Positions 24,482-33,624 of a stretch of 64,000 nucleotides of DNA are shown here, piece after piece. The position numbers and the translations under genes were made by a program. Position 1 is the stretch's first letter. Every line of letters starts with the position of its first letter. The stretch comes from Alphaproteobacteria bacterium (GTDB lineage Bacteria > Pseudomonadota > Alphaproteobacteria > DSM-16000 > Inquilinaceae). Location: contig JANQGH010000089.1 of assembly GCA_028277405.1 (NCBI GenBank), forward strand, positions 1 to 64,000, in the 5' to 3' direction. A model generated the notes under the pieces. The model did not search any database, had not been told where the DNA came from, and saw only the letters and a list, made by a program, of their open reading frames with translations.

Positions 24482-25314
24482 GGCGCGGGGGCATCGGCTT
24501 TTCCGGCATTATGCTGGCGATCGGCCTTTTGTTCCTCTACGTGCCGATCGTGCTGCTGATCCTGTTTTCCTTCAACGAAAGCCGGCTGGTGACCGTCTGG
24601 GGCGGCTGGTCCTTGCGCTGGTACGAAGCCTTGTTCAGCGATCAACAGATGCTGCGCGCCGCCTGGCTGTCCATCCGCATCGCCGCCATCACCGCGACGA
24701 TCGCGGTCGTGCTCGGCACCATGGCCGGCGTCGCGCTGGTGCGCTTCGGCAACTTCCGGGGCCGGTTCCTGTTCACCGGCATGATCGCGACCCCCCTGGT
24801 GATGCCCGAGGTGATCATCGGCCTCTCGATGCTGCTGATGTTCGTGGCCATGGACCAGGCGATCGGCTGGCCCGCCGGCCGCGGCATGCTGACCATCATC
24901 ATCGCCCATGCCACCTTCTGCGCCGCGTACGTCACTGTCGTGGTCCAATCGCGTCTGGGGGCACTTGACCGATCGCTGGAGGAGGCGGCGACGGACCTCG
25001 GCGCCCGGCCGCTGAAGGTGTTCTTCGTCATCACGCTGCCGATCATCGCGCCGGCCCTGATCGCCGGCTGGCTCTTGGCCTTCACCCTGTCGCTGGACGA
25101 TCTGGTGGTGGCCAGCTTCGTGACGGGACCAGGCGCGACGACCTTGCCGATGCTGGTCTTCTCCAGTGTCCGGCTGGGCGTCAGCCCGCAGGTGAACGCG
25201 CTCGGTTCCATCATCGTGGCGCTGGTCAGCATCGGCATCATCCTGGCGACGGCCCTGATGCATCGGCGCGAGAGGTTGCGACAAAGGGACGAGCACTTGG
25301 CGCGGGCGGGCTGA
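24478..25314 (+). CDS. potI: Polyamine ABC transporter permease, second subunit
   Basis: Second membrane subunit of the PotFGHI-type system, 278 residues from the ATG at 24478, which overlaps the stop of potH (ATGA). The frame is open much further upstream, but that part is antiframe to potH and not coding. The EAA loop reads LEEAATDLGARPLKVFFVI, and the N-terminal helix is IGLLFLYVPIVLLILFSFNE. It is the last gene of the operon; the transglutaminase gene on the other strand ends immediately after it, with no spacer. Confidence 0.92.
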   Translation: MRRGGIGFSGIMLAIGLLFLYVPIVLLILFSFNESRLVTVWGGWSLRWYEALFSDQQMLRAAWLSIRIAAITATIAVVLGTMAGVALVRFGNFRGRFLFTGMIATPLVMPEVIIGLSMLLMFVAMDQAIGWPAGRGMLTIIIAHATFCAAYVTVVVQSRLGALDRSLEEAATDLGARPLKVFFVITLPIIAPALIAGWLLAFTLSLDDLVVASFVTGPGATTLPMLVFSSVRLGVSPQVNALGSIIVALVSIGIILATALMHRRERLRQRDEHLARAG

Positions 25315-26181
25315 TCAGTCCTCCAGCCGCGTAATTGCCATCTCATAACGGAAGTCGCCCTCCGGCGCTGACGCGCTGCCGATGACCGGCGCGGCGTCTG
25401 CCGGATCGACCGTCGCGGCCAGCGGGATGTGCCCTTCCGTGGCCATCATGCCGGAGGTCGGGTCCATGCCCAGCCAGCCCGCGCCGGGAACGAAGGCCTC
25501 GGCCCAGGCATGGAGGTCGAGCGTGTCTTCCTTGGGGCTGTCGGGCTGGTCGTTGGTTAGTTGGACCAGATAGCCTGATACGAACCGGGCCGCGAAGCCG
25601 AGATGGCGCAGGATCTGGACCAGCAAGACGCTGGTATCCCGGCATGAGCCAACCTTCGTCTCCAGCGTTTGCTCGATCGGCTGAACCCCGGGGTCCCAGC
25701 GGGTGGTGTATTCGATCGTCTCGGCCAGGCGCTTGTTCAGATCGACCAGAAACCCGATCGTGTTGCGCGGCGTCCGATCGATCTCGGCCAGCCAGCCGGC
25801 GAGTATGGCGCCCGCCGGCTCGGGCGTCAAATAGGGCTGCAACGGTCGCCGATGATGGTCGTCATAGCTGAACGGCGTCTCGAGCGCCCACGGCTCGACA
25901 AAGAAGTCGAACGGGTTTTGCGGCGTCAGGGTCACCGTCAGCCCGACGGTGAGGATCAAGCGCTCGACCGGCCGCGGAAAGACGATACGCGCGACCCGGT
26001 TGCCGGCAGGGCCGAACATCCAATGCAGCACATGCTCCTTGGGCTCGACCTCCAGGCGATAGTCCCGAAACGGGATCCGGATGTAGGGCGCCGGCGCCAT
26101 GCGCACATAGTGCGGTCCAAGCTCGACCGGCTGGTCGTAGCCATAGAACGTGCGATGGAGAAGGCGGACCGTCGGGGGCAT
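25315..26181 (-). CDS. Transglutaminase-like cysteine protease-fold protein
   Basis: A bacterial transglutaminase-like superfamily protein with the beta-strand N-terminal domain (LLHRTFYGYDQPVELGPHY) followed by the papain-like core. Cys in KVGSCRDTSVLL, His in DLHAWAEAF and Asp in GMDPTSGMM form the expected triad. The ATG at 26181 is where homology begins and gives 288 residues; a longer frame to 26331 adds a basic, unrelated stretch. Related genes often sit beside alpha-E and ATP-grasp genes, which I do not see here. No signal peptide, so it is probably cytoplasmic; the substrate is unknown. It is convergent with potI. Confidence 0.85.
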   Translation of the reverse strand: MPPTVRLLHRTFYGYDQPVELGPHYVRMAPAPYIRIPFRDYRLEVEPKEHVLHWMFGPAGNRVARIVFPRPVERLILTVGLTVTLTPQNPFDFFVEPWALETPFSYDDHHRRPLQPYLTPEPAGAILAGWLAEIDRTPRNTIGFLVDLNKRLAETIEYTTRWDPGVQPIEQTLETKVGSCRDTSVLLVQILRHLGFAARFVSGYLVQLTNDQPDSPKEDTLDLHAWAEAFVPGAGWLGMDPTSGMMATEGHIPLAATVDPADAAPVIGSASAPEGDFRYEMAITRLED

Positions 26182-26461
26182 GGCAGGCGATAGTGGCGGC
26201 CGTCGTAGTACCGCACAGCCATACCATGAATGCTCGTCGCTCGCCCGTGTGAAGGTGAGGGCAACAGCCGCAGATGGTGCCCGCCGCCGACGATGGTTCA
26301 AGCGAGATACTGCCTCGGTGATCGTGGTCACTCATGCCAATCGCCTCCATCTCAAATGGGCGTGAGCAGAAGTTTGTTGTTCGCCGGCTGGGTCACCAAG
26401 ATATCCTTGTTATGGAGGCGGGGGGTCTGGACGCCCGCTGATCGTGTGAAAAGGCGATGAC

Positions 26462-28804
26462 ATGGCAACAAGACATCTGACGGCGGACGAGATCGGGCTG
26501 CCGCAGTTCGACCCTGGGGCGGCGGTCGACGGTGCCGTGTTTTCGTTGCCCAGCCATGTGCGGGCCCGCGAGGCTCTGGAATTCGGCCTGTCGTTGCGGC
26601 GCCAGGGGTTCAACATCTTCGTTCTGGCCAGCGACAACAGCGGGCGCATGCGCGCGACCCTGGGCTTTCTGGCGGAAAACGTCACCGGCGATCCGCCGGG
26701 CGACTGGGTCTATCTGAACAATTTCCGCCATGGCAACCGGCCGCGTCCCTACCGCCTGCCGGCAGGCCAGGGGCGCCGGTTCCGCGACACAATGGCCGCG
26801 CTGATCCCGCGCGTGCGCGAGACCTTGCAACAGATGTTCGCCAGCGAGGGTTTTCAGGCGCGCGTGAAGGCCGAGACGGAATCGCTTAACCGCGAGATCA
26901 GCGGCAAGCTGGACGAGCTGCGCAAGGCCGCCGCCGACAAGGGATTGACCTTGGTTCAGGCGCAGCAGGGCGGTTTCGGCTTCGTTCCGGCGCTGGCCCA
27001 GGACGAAGAGGCCATGGCCAACCTGACCGACGAGCAGCGGGCCGACCTGCAAGCCGCCCATGCCGAGATGACCAGCGCGCTGGCCGACCTGAACCGCTGG
27101 CGCGTGCACCGCCAATCGACCTATCTGGAATGGCTGCGCGGTTTTGAACGCAACGCCGCCGACCAGGCGTTGACCGGCCTGCTGGACGAGGTGGAGCAAC
27201 AGTTCGCGACGGGGCCGGGCATCGGCCGCTGGTTCGTCGAAATGCGTCAGGATCTGCTGGACCATCTCGACGCCTTCAAGCCGCAGGAGGCGGGCCAGGG
27301 TTCGCCCGTCGCACCGCCGGAGCTGCGTTATGCGGTCAATCTGATCATCGATAATGGAGATCTGCGTGCGCCGCCTGTCTATCTGGAAGGCAACCCGACG
27401 TATGAAAACCTGTTCGGCCGGATCGAGTACCGGCAGATCCAAGGCGCCTTGCAGACCGACTTCAGCCTGATCCGGGGCGGTGCCTTGCACAAGGCGAATG
27501 GCGGCGTTCTGGTTCTGCGCGCCGAGGCTTTGGCCCGGGACGGCCGCGTCTGGCTAGCCTTGAAGGGTGCCTTGCGAGACGGCTTGATCCAGATTGAGGA
27601 GATCCACCGCACCGGCGGCGTGCCGATTGCCCATGCGCCGCGTCCGAAGCCCATCGCCCTCGACGTGAAGGTCGTCATCGTCGGCTCGCCGCACTGGTAC
27701 TACACTTTCTTTTCGGCCGACCCGGACTTTCAGTCCTATTTCAAGGTCAAGGCGGACATCGACAGCGACTTCGAGGCCATGCCGGACTGCGTGGCCGCCT
27801 ATGCCGGCTTGCTGCGTCACAGGGCGCAGCACGATGAGGACGCGGTCATCACCGATGATGGCGTGATCAAGCTGCTAGGCTTCGCGTCTCGCTGGGCCGG
27901 CCATCGCGGTCGCCTGACCTCGCGCTTCGAGATCTTCGAGGACCTGATCGCCGAAGCAGCGAGCCTGAGCGAGGGTCGCCGGATCGATGCGGCGGCCGTG
28001 ATCGCGGCCCGCGACGCTCGGCATCGCCGCAATGCCCGGATCGAAGACCGCCTGCAGGAAGGCATCGAGGAACAGAGCGTGCTGATCGACACGACCGGGT
28101 CGGTGATCGGCCAGATCAACGCGCTGACGGTGCGCGACATGGGCGACCATGCCTTCGGCTTGCCATCGCGGATCACCGCACGGTCGGCCGTCGGGCGCCA
28201 TGGCGTGGTCAATATCGAGCGCGAGGTGGCCATGGGCGGCCCGATCCAGCAGAAGGGCGCCATGGTCCTGCAGGGCTTCCTGATGGGCCGCTTCGCGCGC
28301 GGCTTTCCCCTGTCGTTCACCTGCTCGATCACCTTTGAGCAGAGCTATGGCGGGGTCGAGGGCGACAGCGCCTCGATGGCGGAACTGCTGGCCGTATTGT
28401 CCGATCTGGCGGAGGTACCGTTGCGCCAGGACCTCGCGATCACCGGCTCGGTCAACCAGCGCGGCGACGCCCAGACCATCGGCGGCGCCTATCACAAGGT
28501 CGAGGGCTTCTACCGCACCTGTCTGAATGCCGAGGGCGGCCTGACCGGCCAGCAGGGCGTCGTGGTGCCCGCCACCAACGCGATCCATCTGGTCTTGGAG
28601 GACGACGTCGCCGAGGCGATCGCCGACGGCAAGTTTCACGTCTACACGGTCGACCGGATCGAGGACGCGGTCGAGCTTTTCACGGGCCTGCCTGCCGGGT
28701 CGCCGGATGCCGACGGCGCGTTCCCGCGCGGCACATTGTTCGGCCTGGTACAGGACCGGCTGCGGGCATTCGACGAAGCGTTGACCGAGCGGGCGCGGCC
28801 TTAA
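26462..28804 (+). CDS. Lon-like protease (AAA_32 / Lon_C type) with degenerate ATPase motifs
   Basis: A 780-residue protein with an N-terminal ATPase-like domain, a long helical middle (about residues 105-215, predicted coiled coil) and a C-terminal Lon protease domain. The Ser-Lys dyad is intact: serine in EGDSASMAELLAVLS and lysine in GGAYHKVEGFY. The Walker A region, however, reads VLASDNSGRMRATL with no GK(S/T). The Walker B region reads GGVLVLRAEAL where family members normally have an aspartate. This resembles the YcbZ/LonH type of Lon homologue. Substrates are unknown; a role in protein quality control is inferred. ATG at 26462; the last four bases overlap the convergent ROK kinase gene. 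Confidence 0.85.
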   Translation: MATRHLTADEIGLPQFDPGAAVDGAVFSLPSHVRAREALEFGLSLRRQGFNIFVLASDNSGRMRATLGFLAENVTGDPPGDWVYLNNFRHGNRPRPYRLPAGQGRRFRDTMAALIPRVRETLQQMFASEGFQARVKAETESLNREISGKLDELRKAAADKGLTLVQAQQGGFGFVPALAQDEEAMANLTDEQRADLQAAHAEMTSALADLNRWRVHRQSTYLEWLRGFERNAADQALTGLLDEVEQQFATGPGIGRWFVEMRQDLLDHLDAFKPQEAGQGSPVAPPELRYAVNLIIDNGDLRAPPVYLEGNPTYENLFGRIEYRQIQGALQTDFSLIRGGALHKANGGVLVLRAEALARDGRVWLALKGALRDGLIQIEEIHRTGGVPIAHAPRPKPIALDVKVVIVGSPHWYYTFFSADPDFQSYFKVKADIDSDFEAMPDCVAAYAGLLRHRAQHDEDAVITDDGVIKLLGFASRWAGHRGRLTSRFEIFEDLIAEAASLSEGRRIDAAAVIAARDARHRRNARIEDRLQEGIEEQSVLIDTTGSVIGQINALTVRDMGDHAFGLPSRITARSAVGRHGVVNIEREVAMGGPIQQKGAMVLQGFLMGRFARGFPLSFTCSITFEQSYGGVEGDSASMAELLAVLSDLAEVPLRQDLAITGSVNQRGDAQTIGGAYHKVEGFYRTCLNAEGGLTGQQGVVVPATNAIHLVLEDDVAEAIADGKFHVYTVDRIEDAVELFTGLPAGSPDADGAFPRGTLFGLVQDRLRAFDEALTERARP

Positions 28805-29700
28805 CGGCCGGCGGCCAGCAGGGCGGCGCCGACCAGCCCGGCGTCAGCACCCTGGCGCGCCGCCTCGATTGGGACGGGGAAGTCCGGCGCCAGGCGGCCG
28901 CAGATCGACGTTAGCTCGGCCAAGACGTCGGCACGCAGGCCAATCCCGCCGCCGATGACGATCAGGTCGGGGTCGCACAGCCGTCGCGCCGACAGCAAGG
29001 CTTGGCCCAGCAGGTTGAGCGCGTCGTCGATAAGGACGGCCGCCTTCGCGTCGGTCTTCGCCCGCTCGAACAGTTCGGGCGCCTCAATCCCGTCGCCGAA
29101 TGTCTCGGCCGCCCGCGCCTTCAGGGCCGTGCCGCTGGCCTCGGTTTCGATGCAGCCGATGGCGCCGCAGCCGCAGCGCCTGCCGCCGACCGGCTTGACA
29201 AGGACATGGCCCATGCTGCCCGCCGCCCCATTGGTGCCCTCGACCAGTTTGCCGTCCGTCACCAGGCCGCCGCCGATGCCGGTGGACACGGTGACGAACA
29301 GCAGGGATCGGATGCCCGACCGCACGTCGAATTCGGCCCAGGCGGCCGCCTGGGCGTCGTTGACCAGACGGACCGGGCGATCGAAAGTCGCCTGCAGGCG
29401 CTCCGCCAACGGGTAGCCGGCCGGGACGGGCAGGATGGTCGGGTTCAGCGCGCGCCATTGTCCGTCCTGCACGATGCCCGTGACGGCGGCACCAATCGCC
29501 TCGAAGCGGCCTTGCCAGTCGCTCGCCAGGTCGACCATGGCGGCGAGCCAGTCCTCCGGTCGGCCGGAGATCGGGGTGGCGACCTGGCGTCGCTCTTCTA
29601 TGGCACCATCGACGATCAGCGCAGCCGCAATCTTTGTCCCGCCGATATCGAAGGCCAGGATGGGGCGCGTCGCGGCGTCCAACTCAGGCGGTGCGGTCAA
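28801..29700 (-). CDS. nanK: ROK-family sugar kinase, probable N-acetylmannosamine kinase
   Basis: Phosphorylates a (probably N-acylated) hexosamine at C6. The ATP-binding start LAFDIGGTKIAAAL, the catalytic LVNDAQAAAWAE, and the ROK zinc motif CGCGAIGCIETEASG are intact. The start is uncertain: a TTG at 29700 with GAGG upstream (299 residues) overlaps the regulator gene by 17 bases, while TTG 29682 would give 293 residues. It is the last gene of the nanE-transporter-rpiR operon, which suggests ManNAc as substrate feeding NanE; another amino sugar cannot be excluded. Confidence 0.82.
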   Translation of the reverse strand: MTAPPELDAATRPILAFDIGGTKIAAALIVDGAIEERRQVATPISGRPEDWLAAMVDLASDWQGRFEAIGAAVTGIVQDGQWRALNPTILPVPAGYPLAERLQATFDRPVRLVNDAQAAAWAEFDVRSGIRSLLFVTVSTGIGGGLVTDGKLVEGTNGAAGSMGHVLVKPVGGRRCGCGAIGCIETEASGTALKARAAETFGDGIEAPELFERAKTDAKAAVLIDDALNLLGQALLSARRLCDPDLIVIGGGIGLRADVLAELTSICGRLAPDFPVPIEAARQGADAGLVGAALLAAGR

Positions 29701-30526
29701 TGATCGCCTCGGCGCTGCGTTCGAAGGCCTCCAGCCGCTCCGGATACCGCTCCAAAAGGGTGGCAAGCAAGGCGTCGACGATCAGCATCTGGCCGATCTT
29801 GGACGGCAGCGCGCCGCCAGTGAGCGGGCCTTCCGGATTGGCGGCCACGAGGGTGACGTCCGCGAGCTGCGAGAGTTTGGACCGGGCCTGGTTGGTGATC
29901 GCGATGACCGAGGCGCCGCCCTTGCGCGCATGCTCGGCCGGTCGGATCACGTCCAAGGTCGCGCCGGAACTGGAGACACAGACCGCCACGTCGTCAGGGG
30001 TCAGCGTGCTCGCCGCCATGACCGAAACATGGGCGTCGTCATAGCGCAGCACGGTGCCGCCGGCACGCAGCAGCTTGATCGACATGTGCTCGGCGATCGG
30101 TGTGCTGTTGCCGACGGCGAACACGTCTACACGGCGCGCGCCGGCGAGCATATCGGCGGCCCGTTCGATGACGTCGTCCGCCTGCAGGGACGCGGTCTCC
30201 TTCAAGGCTGCGATCGCCATTTCGGCCATGGTGTCGATCGGCGCGCGGATCGGGTCGGCGGCCGGCTGGTCCTGGGCCAGATGCGCCAGTTCCAGGGCGA
30301 CCGCGAGGCGGAACCTGGCGAAACCGTCGAACCCGGCCGAACGCACCAGGCGCGTGATCGTGGCCTCGCTGGTTTGCGACGCCTCGGCCAGGTCGGTGAT
30401 CGTCTGATGGGCGACCGTGTCCGGCTGGTCCAGCACGTAGCGCGCGACCCGCGCCATCTGGGGCGGCCAGCCATCCATGCTGGCCCGCAGGCGCGCGAAC
30501 AGGCCGTTAGGCGACGGGTTGCTCAT
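29684..30526 (-). CDS. RpiR-family transcriptional regulator with SIS domain
   Basis: Sugar-phosphate-responsive regulator, 280 residues. The N-terminal helix-turn-helix region contains TITDLAEASQTSEATITRLV, followed by the C-terminal SIS domain (VDVFAVGNSTPIAEHMSIKL, CVSSSGATLDVI) that would sense the phosphorylated amino sugar. ATG at 30526 overlaps the permease stop (ATGA). The kinase gene follows with an overlap. The direct repeats upstream of nanE are candidate operators for it. Confidence 0.9.
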   Translation of the reverse strand: MSNPSPNGLFARLRASMDGWPPQMARVARYVLDQPDTVAHQTITDLAEASQTSEATITRLVRSAGFDGFARFRLAVALELAHLAQDQPAADPIRAPIDTMAEMAIAALKETASLQADDVIERAADMLAGARRVDVFAVGNSTPIAEHMSIKLLRAGGTVLRYDDAHVSVMAASTLTPDDVAVCVSSSGATLDVIRPAEHARKGGASVIAITNQARSKLSQLADVTLVAANPEGPLTGGALPSKIGQMLIVDALLATLLERYPERLEAFERSAEAIIDRTA

Positions 30527-31362
30527 CCCTTGATCGCGCCGGCGGTGAGCGCCCTGGTGAGATAGCGGAAGCAGACCAGCCCGACCAGCATCGGCGGCAG
30601 CAGGGACAGGACCATGGCGGCCGAGGTCGGCCCCCAGCGAATGCCGAACGAGGTCGCGAACAGGGTCGCGCCGACGGTCACGGGCGTGGCCGACCTTGTG
30701 GTCAGGATCAGGCCGAACAGAAATTCGTTCCAGGCATAGATGAAGCTCAAGATGGCGATCGATATCAGCATCGGCCGGCCCAACGGTATCACGATGCGCC
30801 ACAGCAGCATGCCGATGCCGGCGCCGTCCACCCTTGCGGCCTCCTCGATCTCATAAGGCAGGTCGCGCACCATGGCGATGGCGAACAAGAGCGCGAAGGG
30901 CAGATTGATGATCGCGGCGATGATCGACAGGCCCAGCCTTGTGTCCAACAGGCCCAGCCACTGGAACATGAAATAGAAGGGGATCGCGAAGATCACCAAG
31001 GGCAGGGTGCGCAGCATCAGGACGATCGGCACGATCGTGCCGCCGCCGAATTTCATGCGCACGATGGCGTAGGCCGCCGGCACCGCCAGGACCAGCGCGA
31101 TCGCGGTGCCGGCGGCGGCCAGCACGAAACTGTTCATCAAATAGCGCGGGAAGTTGAGGGTCGGCGTCGTCAGCACCTCCGCATAGTGCTGCAAGGTCGG
31201 CGCGAACAGCCAGACGGGCGGCGAGGCGTTGATGTCCGCGTTGGTCTTGAACGATGTGAAAACCGTGAACACCACGGGCAGGTTCAAGATCAGCGCGGCC
31301 ACGACGAACAGCAGCCAGCGCCAGGTCCAGCCGATCGGGCCGGGGTCGCGTTTCCGGCTCAT
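30523..31362 (-). CDS. Sugar ABC transporter permease, MalG type
   Basis: Six-helix inner-membrane subunit of a CUT1-type sugar importer, 279 residues from the ATG at 31362, which overlaps the stop of the other permease (ATGA). The EAA loop reads YEIEEAARVDGAGIGMLLWRIVIP, visible as EEAARVDGAG. The frame upstream of 31362 is open through the neighbouring gene but is not coding. In the operon it lies between the MalF-type permease and the RpiR regulator. No ATPase gene is present in the cluster. Confidence 0.92.
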   Translation of the reverse strand: MSRKRDPGPIGWTWRWLLFVVAALILNLPVVFTVFTSFKTNADINASPPVWLFAPTLQHYAEVLTTPTLNFPRYLMNSFVLAAAGTAIALVLAVPAAYAIVRMKFGGGTIVPIVLMLRTLPLVIFAIPFYFMFQWLGLLDTRLGLSIIAAIINLPFALLFAIAMVRDLPYEIEEAARVDGAGIGMLLWRIVIPLGRPMLISIAILSFIYAWNEFLFGLILTTRSATPVTVGATLFATSFGIRWGPTSAAMVLSLLPPMLVGLVCFRYLTRALTAGAIKG

Positions 31363-32219
31363 GTCCGCGCCCCCTTCAGCACGTAGCGCATGGTTGCCCA
31401 AAGCAGCAGCAGGGAGAACGCCATCAGGATCAGCGACGAGGCAATGGCGAAGCCCAGCCGGCCCTGCTGGAAGAACGCCCGATAGATGAAGATGCTGGAA
31501 CTGGTGGTCAGCGTGCCTGGGCCGCCGCCGGTCAGCACATAGATGTGGTCGAAGACCCGAAAACTGTCGATGAACCGGATGAACGCGGTGATCGCGATTG
31601 CGGGCCCCATCAGCGGCAGCACGATGCGGCGGACCTGGTCGCGCGGCTTGGCGCCGTCGACATAGGCCGCGTCCAGCAGTTCCTCGGGGATCGCCTGCAA
31701 CGCCGTCAGCAGCAGCAACAGCGCGAATGGCGTCCATTGCAGAACCTCGATCGCGATCACCACCGTGACGACCCAATCCGGCCCCAACAGGTTCGGATAA
31801 AGGCCGAACAGCGCCAGATACTGCGGGACGACGCCGACGAACTCGTTCAGCATCAGCTTGTACATGATGCCCATCAGGGCCGGCGAGATCATCAGCGGCA
31901 GGATCAGGACGGCCAAGAGGAACCGATAGCGCTCCAACAGCGGCCGCAGCGCGATCGCCAGGGTCAACGCGATGATGATCTGCGCGGTGGTCGCGATCAC
32001 CGCAAAGCGCAGCGAGAACCAGAGCGATTGCCAAAAGGCCGCGCTGCCGGCCGCGTCGGCGAAGTTACCGAAGCCGGTCAGCGTCGGGCTGCTCAATGTC
32101 TCGAACGTGACGTCGGACAGCGAGTAATAGAGGTTGGAAAGAAACGGGAACCCCAGCCAGACGACCATGAAGATCGCCAGCGGGGCGATCAGCCACCAGG
32201 CCTCACGGCGTCGATGCAT
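31359..32219 (-). CDS. Sugar ABC transporter permease, MalF type
   Basis: First permease subunit, 286 residues, with an N-terminal helix WLIAPLAIFMVVWLGFPFLS and EAA loop region ELLDAAYVDGAKPRDQVRRI. It starts at ATG 32219 with a basic MHRRR head; 78 bases separate it from the binding-protein stop. Pairs with the MalG-type subunit encoded next. The transported compound is probably N-acetylmannosamine or a related amino sugar, judged only from nanE and the kinase. Confidence 0.92.
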   Translation of the reverse strand: MHRRREAWWLIAPLAIFMVVWLGFPFLSNLYYSLSDVTFETLSSPTLTGFGNFADAAGSAAFWQSLWFSLRFAVIATTAQIIIALTLAIALRPLLERYRFLLAVLILPLMISPALMGIMYKLMLNEFVGVVPQYLALFGLYPNLLGPDWVVTVVIAIEVLQWTPFALLLLLTALQAIPEELLDAAYVDGAKPRDQVRRIVLPLMGPAIAITAFIRFIDSFRVFDHIYVLTGGGPGTLTTSSSIFIYRAFFQQGRLGFAIASSLILMAFSLLLLWATMRYVLKGART

Positions 32220-32297
32220 GGCGCTTCGCCCTTGACCGTCGCGTTAGGTGCCCGCCAGCGGCCGTGGCCATCCGGCGGGCGCAACCCCTGGCCGTCG

Positions 32298-33623
32298 CTA
32301 TTGGGCCATCGCTTCGGCCATGCCGCTGGCGGCCTGGCTCAATGCCGTGTCGATGTCGGTCTGGCCCGACCAATAGCCCGAGAACTCCTGCGCCAGGACC
32401 TCATAAACCGGCACCGCATAGGCCGCCGTGCCGCCATTGATGACGAAGCCGTAGTCGGCCGCGAACTGGCCGATCAATGGGAATTCCGGCCGTTGATCTG
32501 ACATGCCCTCCAGGATGCTCGGCACCGCCGGCGTGCCGCCGGCCGCCGCGTAAATCTCCTGCGCCTCGATGCTGGCGAGATAGTTCAGGAACTGGCCGGC
32601 CTGGTCCTTGTTCTCAGACGCCGCGTTCATGCCGATGCCCAGGCTGTGGCTGTGTGTGCGGTGGCCTTCCGGGCCCGCAGGCATGGGCGCGATGCCGACA
32701 AGGCCGCCCGTTTCCGGATACTCGTCCGGATCGTTGACGATGTTGAAGGCCGCGTTCCATTGCAGAGTGGTCGCCGCCCGCCCCGTGCCGAAGGCGGCAT
32801 TGGCCTCCGCGAACTCGTACGACAGGCTGCCCGGCGGCGTGGCGCCGGCATCGATGATGGTCTGATAGATCTCCAGGCCACGGCGGGCCGCGTCGCTGTC
32901 GATGGTGATGGTGCCGTCGGCGTCCATCCAGTTGCCACCGTTGGAAACCAGCGTGCTTTGCCAGATCATGATGTTGAAGATCAGGTTCTGAAGCTGCAGC
33001 GCGCTGCCGAACTGTGTCGGCGCGTCCGGATTGATCGACTGGGTGAAGAACAAGGCCGTGGCGATGTAGTCGTCCCAGGTCCAGTCGCCGGGGTCGACCG
33101 GGTCACGCGCCGCGCCCAGATGCTCCGCCGCGATTTCGCTGTAGCGCGCCTGCCAGTCCGGGTTGTTCATCAACTCGTCGATCAGGTCGGTGCGGTAAAA
33201 GGCGAAATGCACGCTGATGTCGGTCGGAATGCCGTAGATCGAGCCGTCGGCGGACAGGCTGTCCAGCGCCACCGGCGCGAAATGATCGGCGACGCCCGGA
33301 TCGAGATACTGGTCCAAGGGCTCCAGGAACGGGGCGTAGCGGCCGAGCGTATAGGTCGTGACCAACGCCAAGTCGAACTCCGTGCTGCCGGCGGCGAGGT
33401 CCGACAGTTCCTTGTCGAAAAAGCCCTGACGGCTGAACAGCAACTGGTCGACCTCGAAGCCAAGCTCTTGGCCCGGGCCCTCGTTGAAGGCATCGATGAC
33501 GGCCTGCATGGCGTCGCTTTCCGGCCCCGGCCAGAACAGCAATGTGACGTCGGCCTGTGCCGCCTGCGCGCCAAGGGCGACGGCCAGTGCGAACGCCGAT
33601 GCTCCGATAAATCTCCGTTTCAT
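32298..33623 (-). CDS. Sugar ABC transporter substrate-binding protein, family 1
   Basis: Periplasmic receptor of the CUT1 family, 441 residues. The signal peptide from the ATG at 33623 reads MKRRFIGASAFALAVALG, cleaved near QAAQAD; GGGAGA lies upstream as ribosome-binding site, so the longer open frame (to 33836) was rejected. The mature start VTLLFWPGPESDAMQAVIDAFNE is typical of maltose-type binding proteins. It lies one base after the nanE stop and is followed by two permeases. The ligand is inferred as an amino sugar. Confidence 0.92.
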   Translation of the reverse strand: MKRRFIGASAFALAVALGAQAAQADVTLLFWPGPESDAMQAVIDAFNEGPGQELGFEVDQLLFSRQGFFDKELSDLAAGSTEFDLALVTTYTLGRYAPFLEPLDQYLDPGVADHFAPVALDSLSADGSIYGIPTDISVHFAFYRTDLIDELMNNPDWQARYSEIAAEHLGAARDPVDPGDWTWDDYIATALFFTQSINPDAPTQFGSALQLQNLIFNIMIWQSTLVSNGGNWMDADGTITIDSDAARRGLEIYQTIIDAGATPPGSLSYEFAEANAAFGTGRAATTLQWNAAFNIVNDPDEYPETGGLVGIAPMPAGPEGHRTHSHSLGIGMNAASENKDQAGQFLNYLASIEAQEIYAAAGGTPAVPSILEGMSDQRPEFPLIGQFAADYGFVINGGTAAYAVPVYEVLAQEFSGYWSGQTDIDTALSQAASGMAEAMAQ

Positions 33624-33624
33624 C

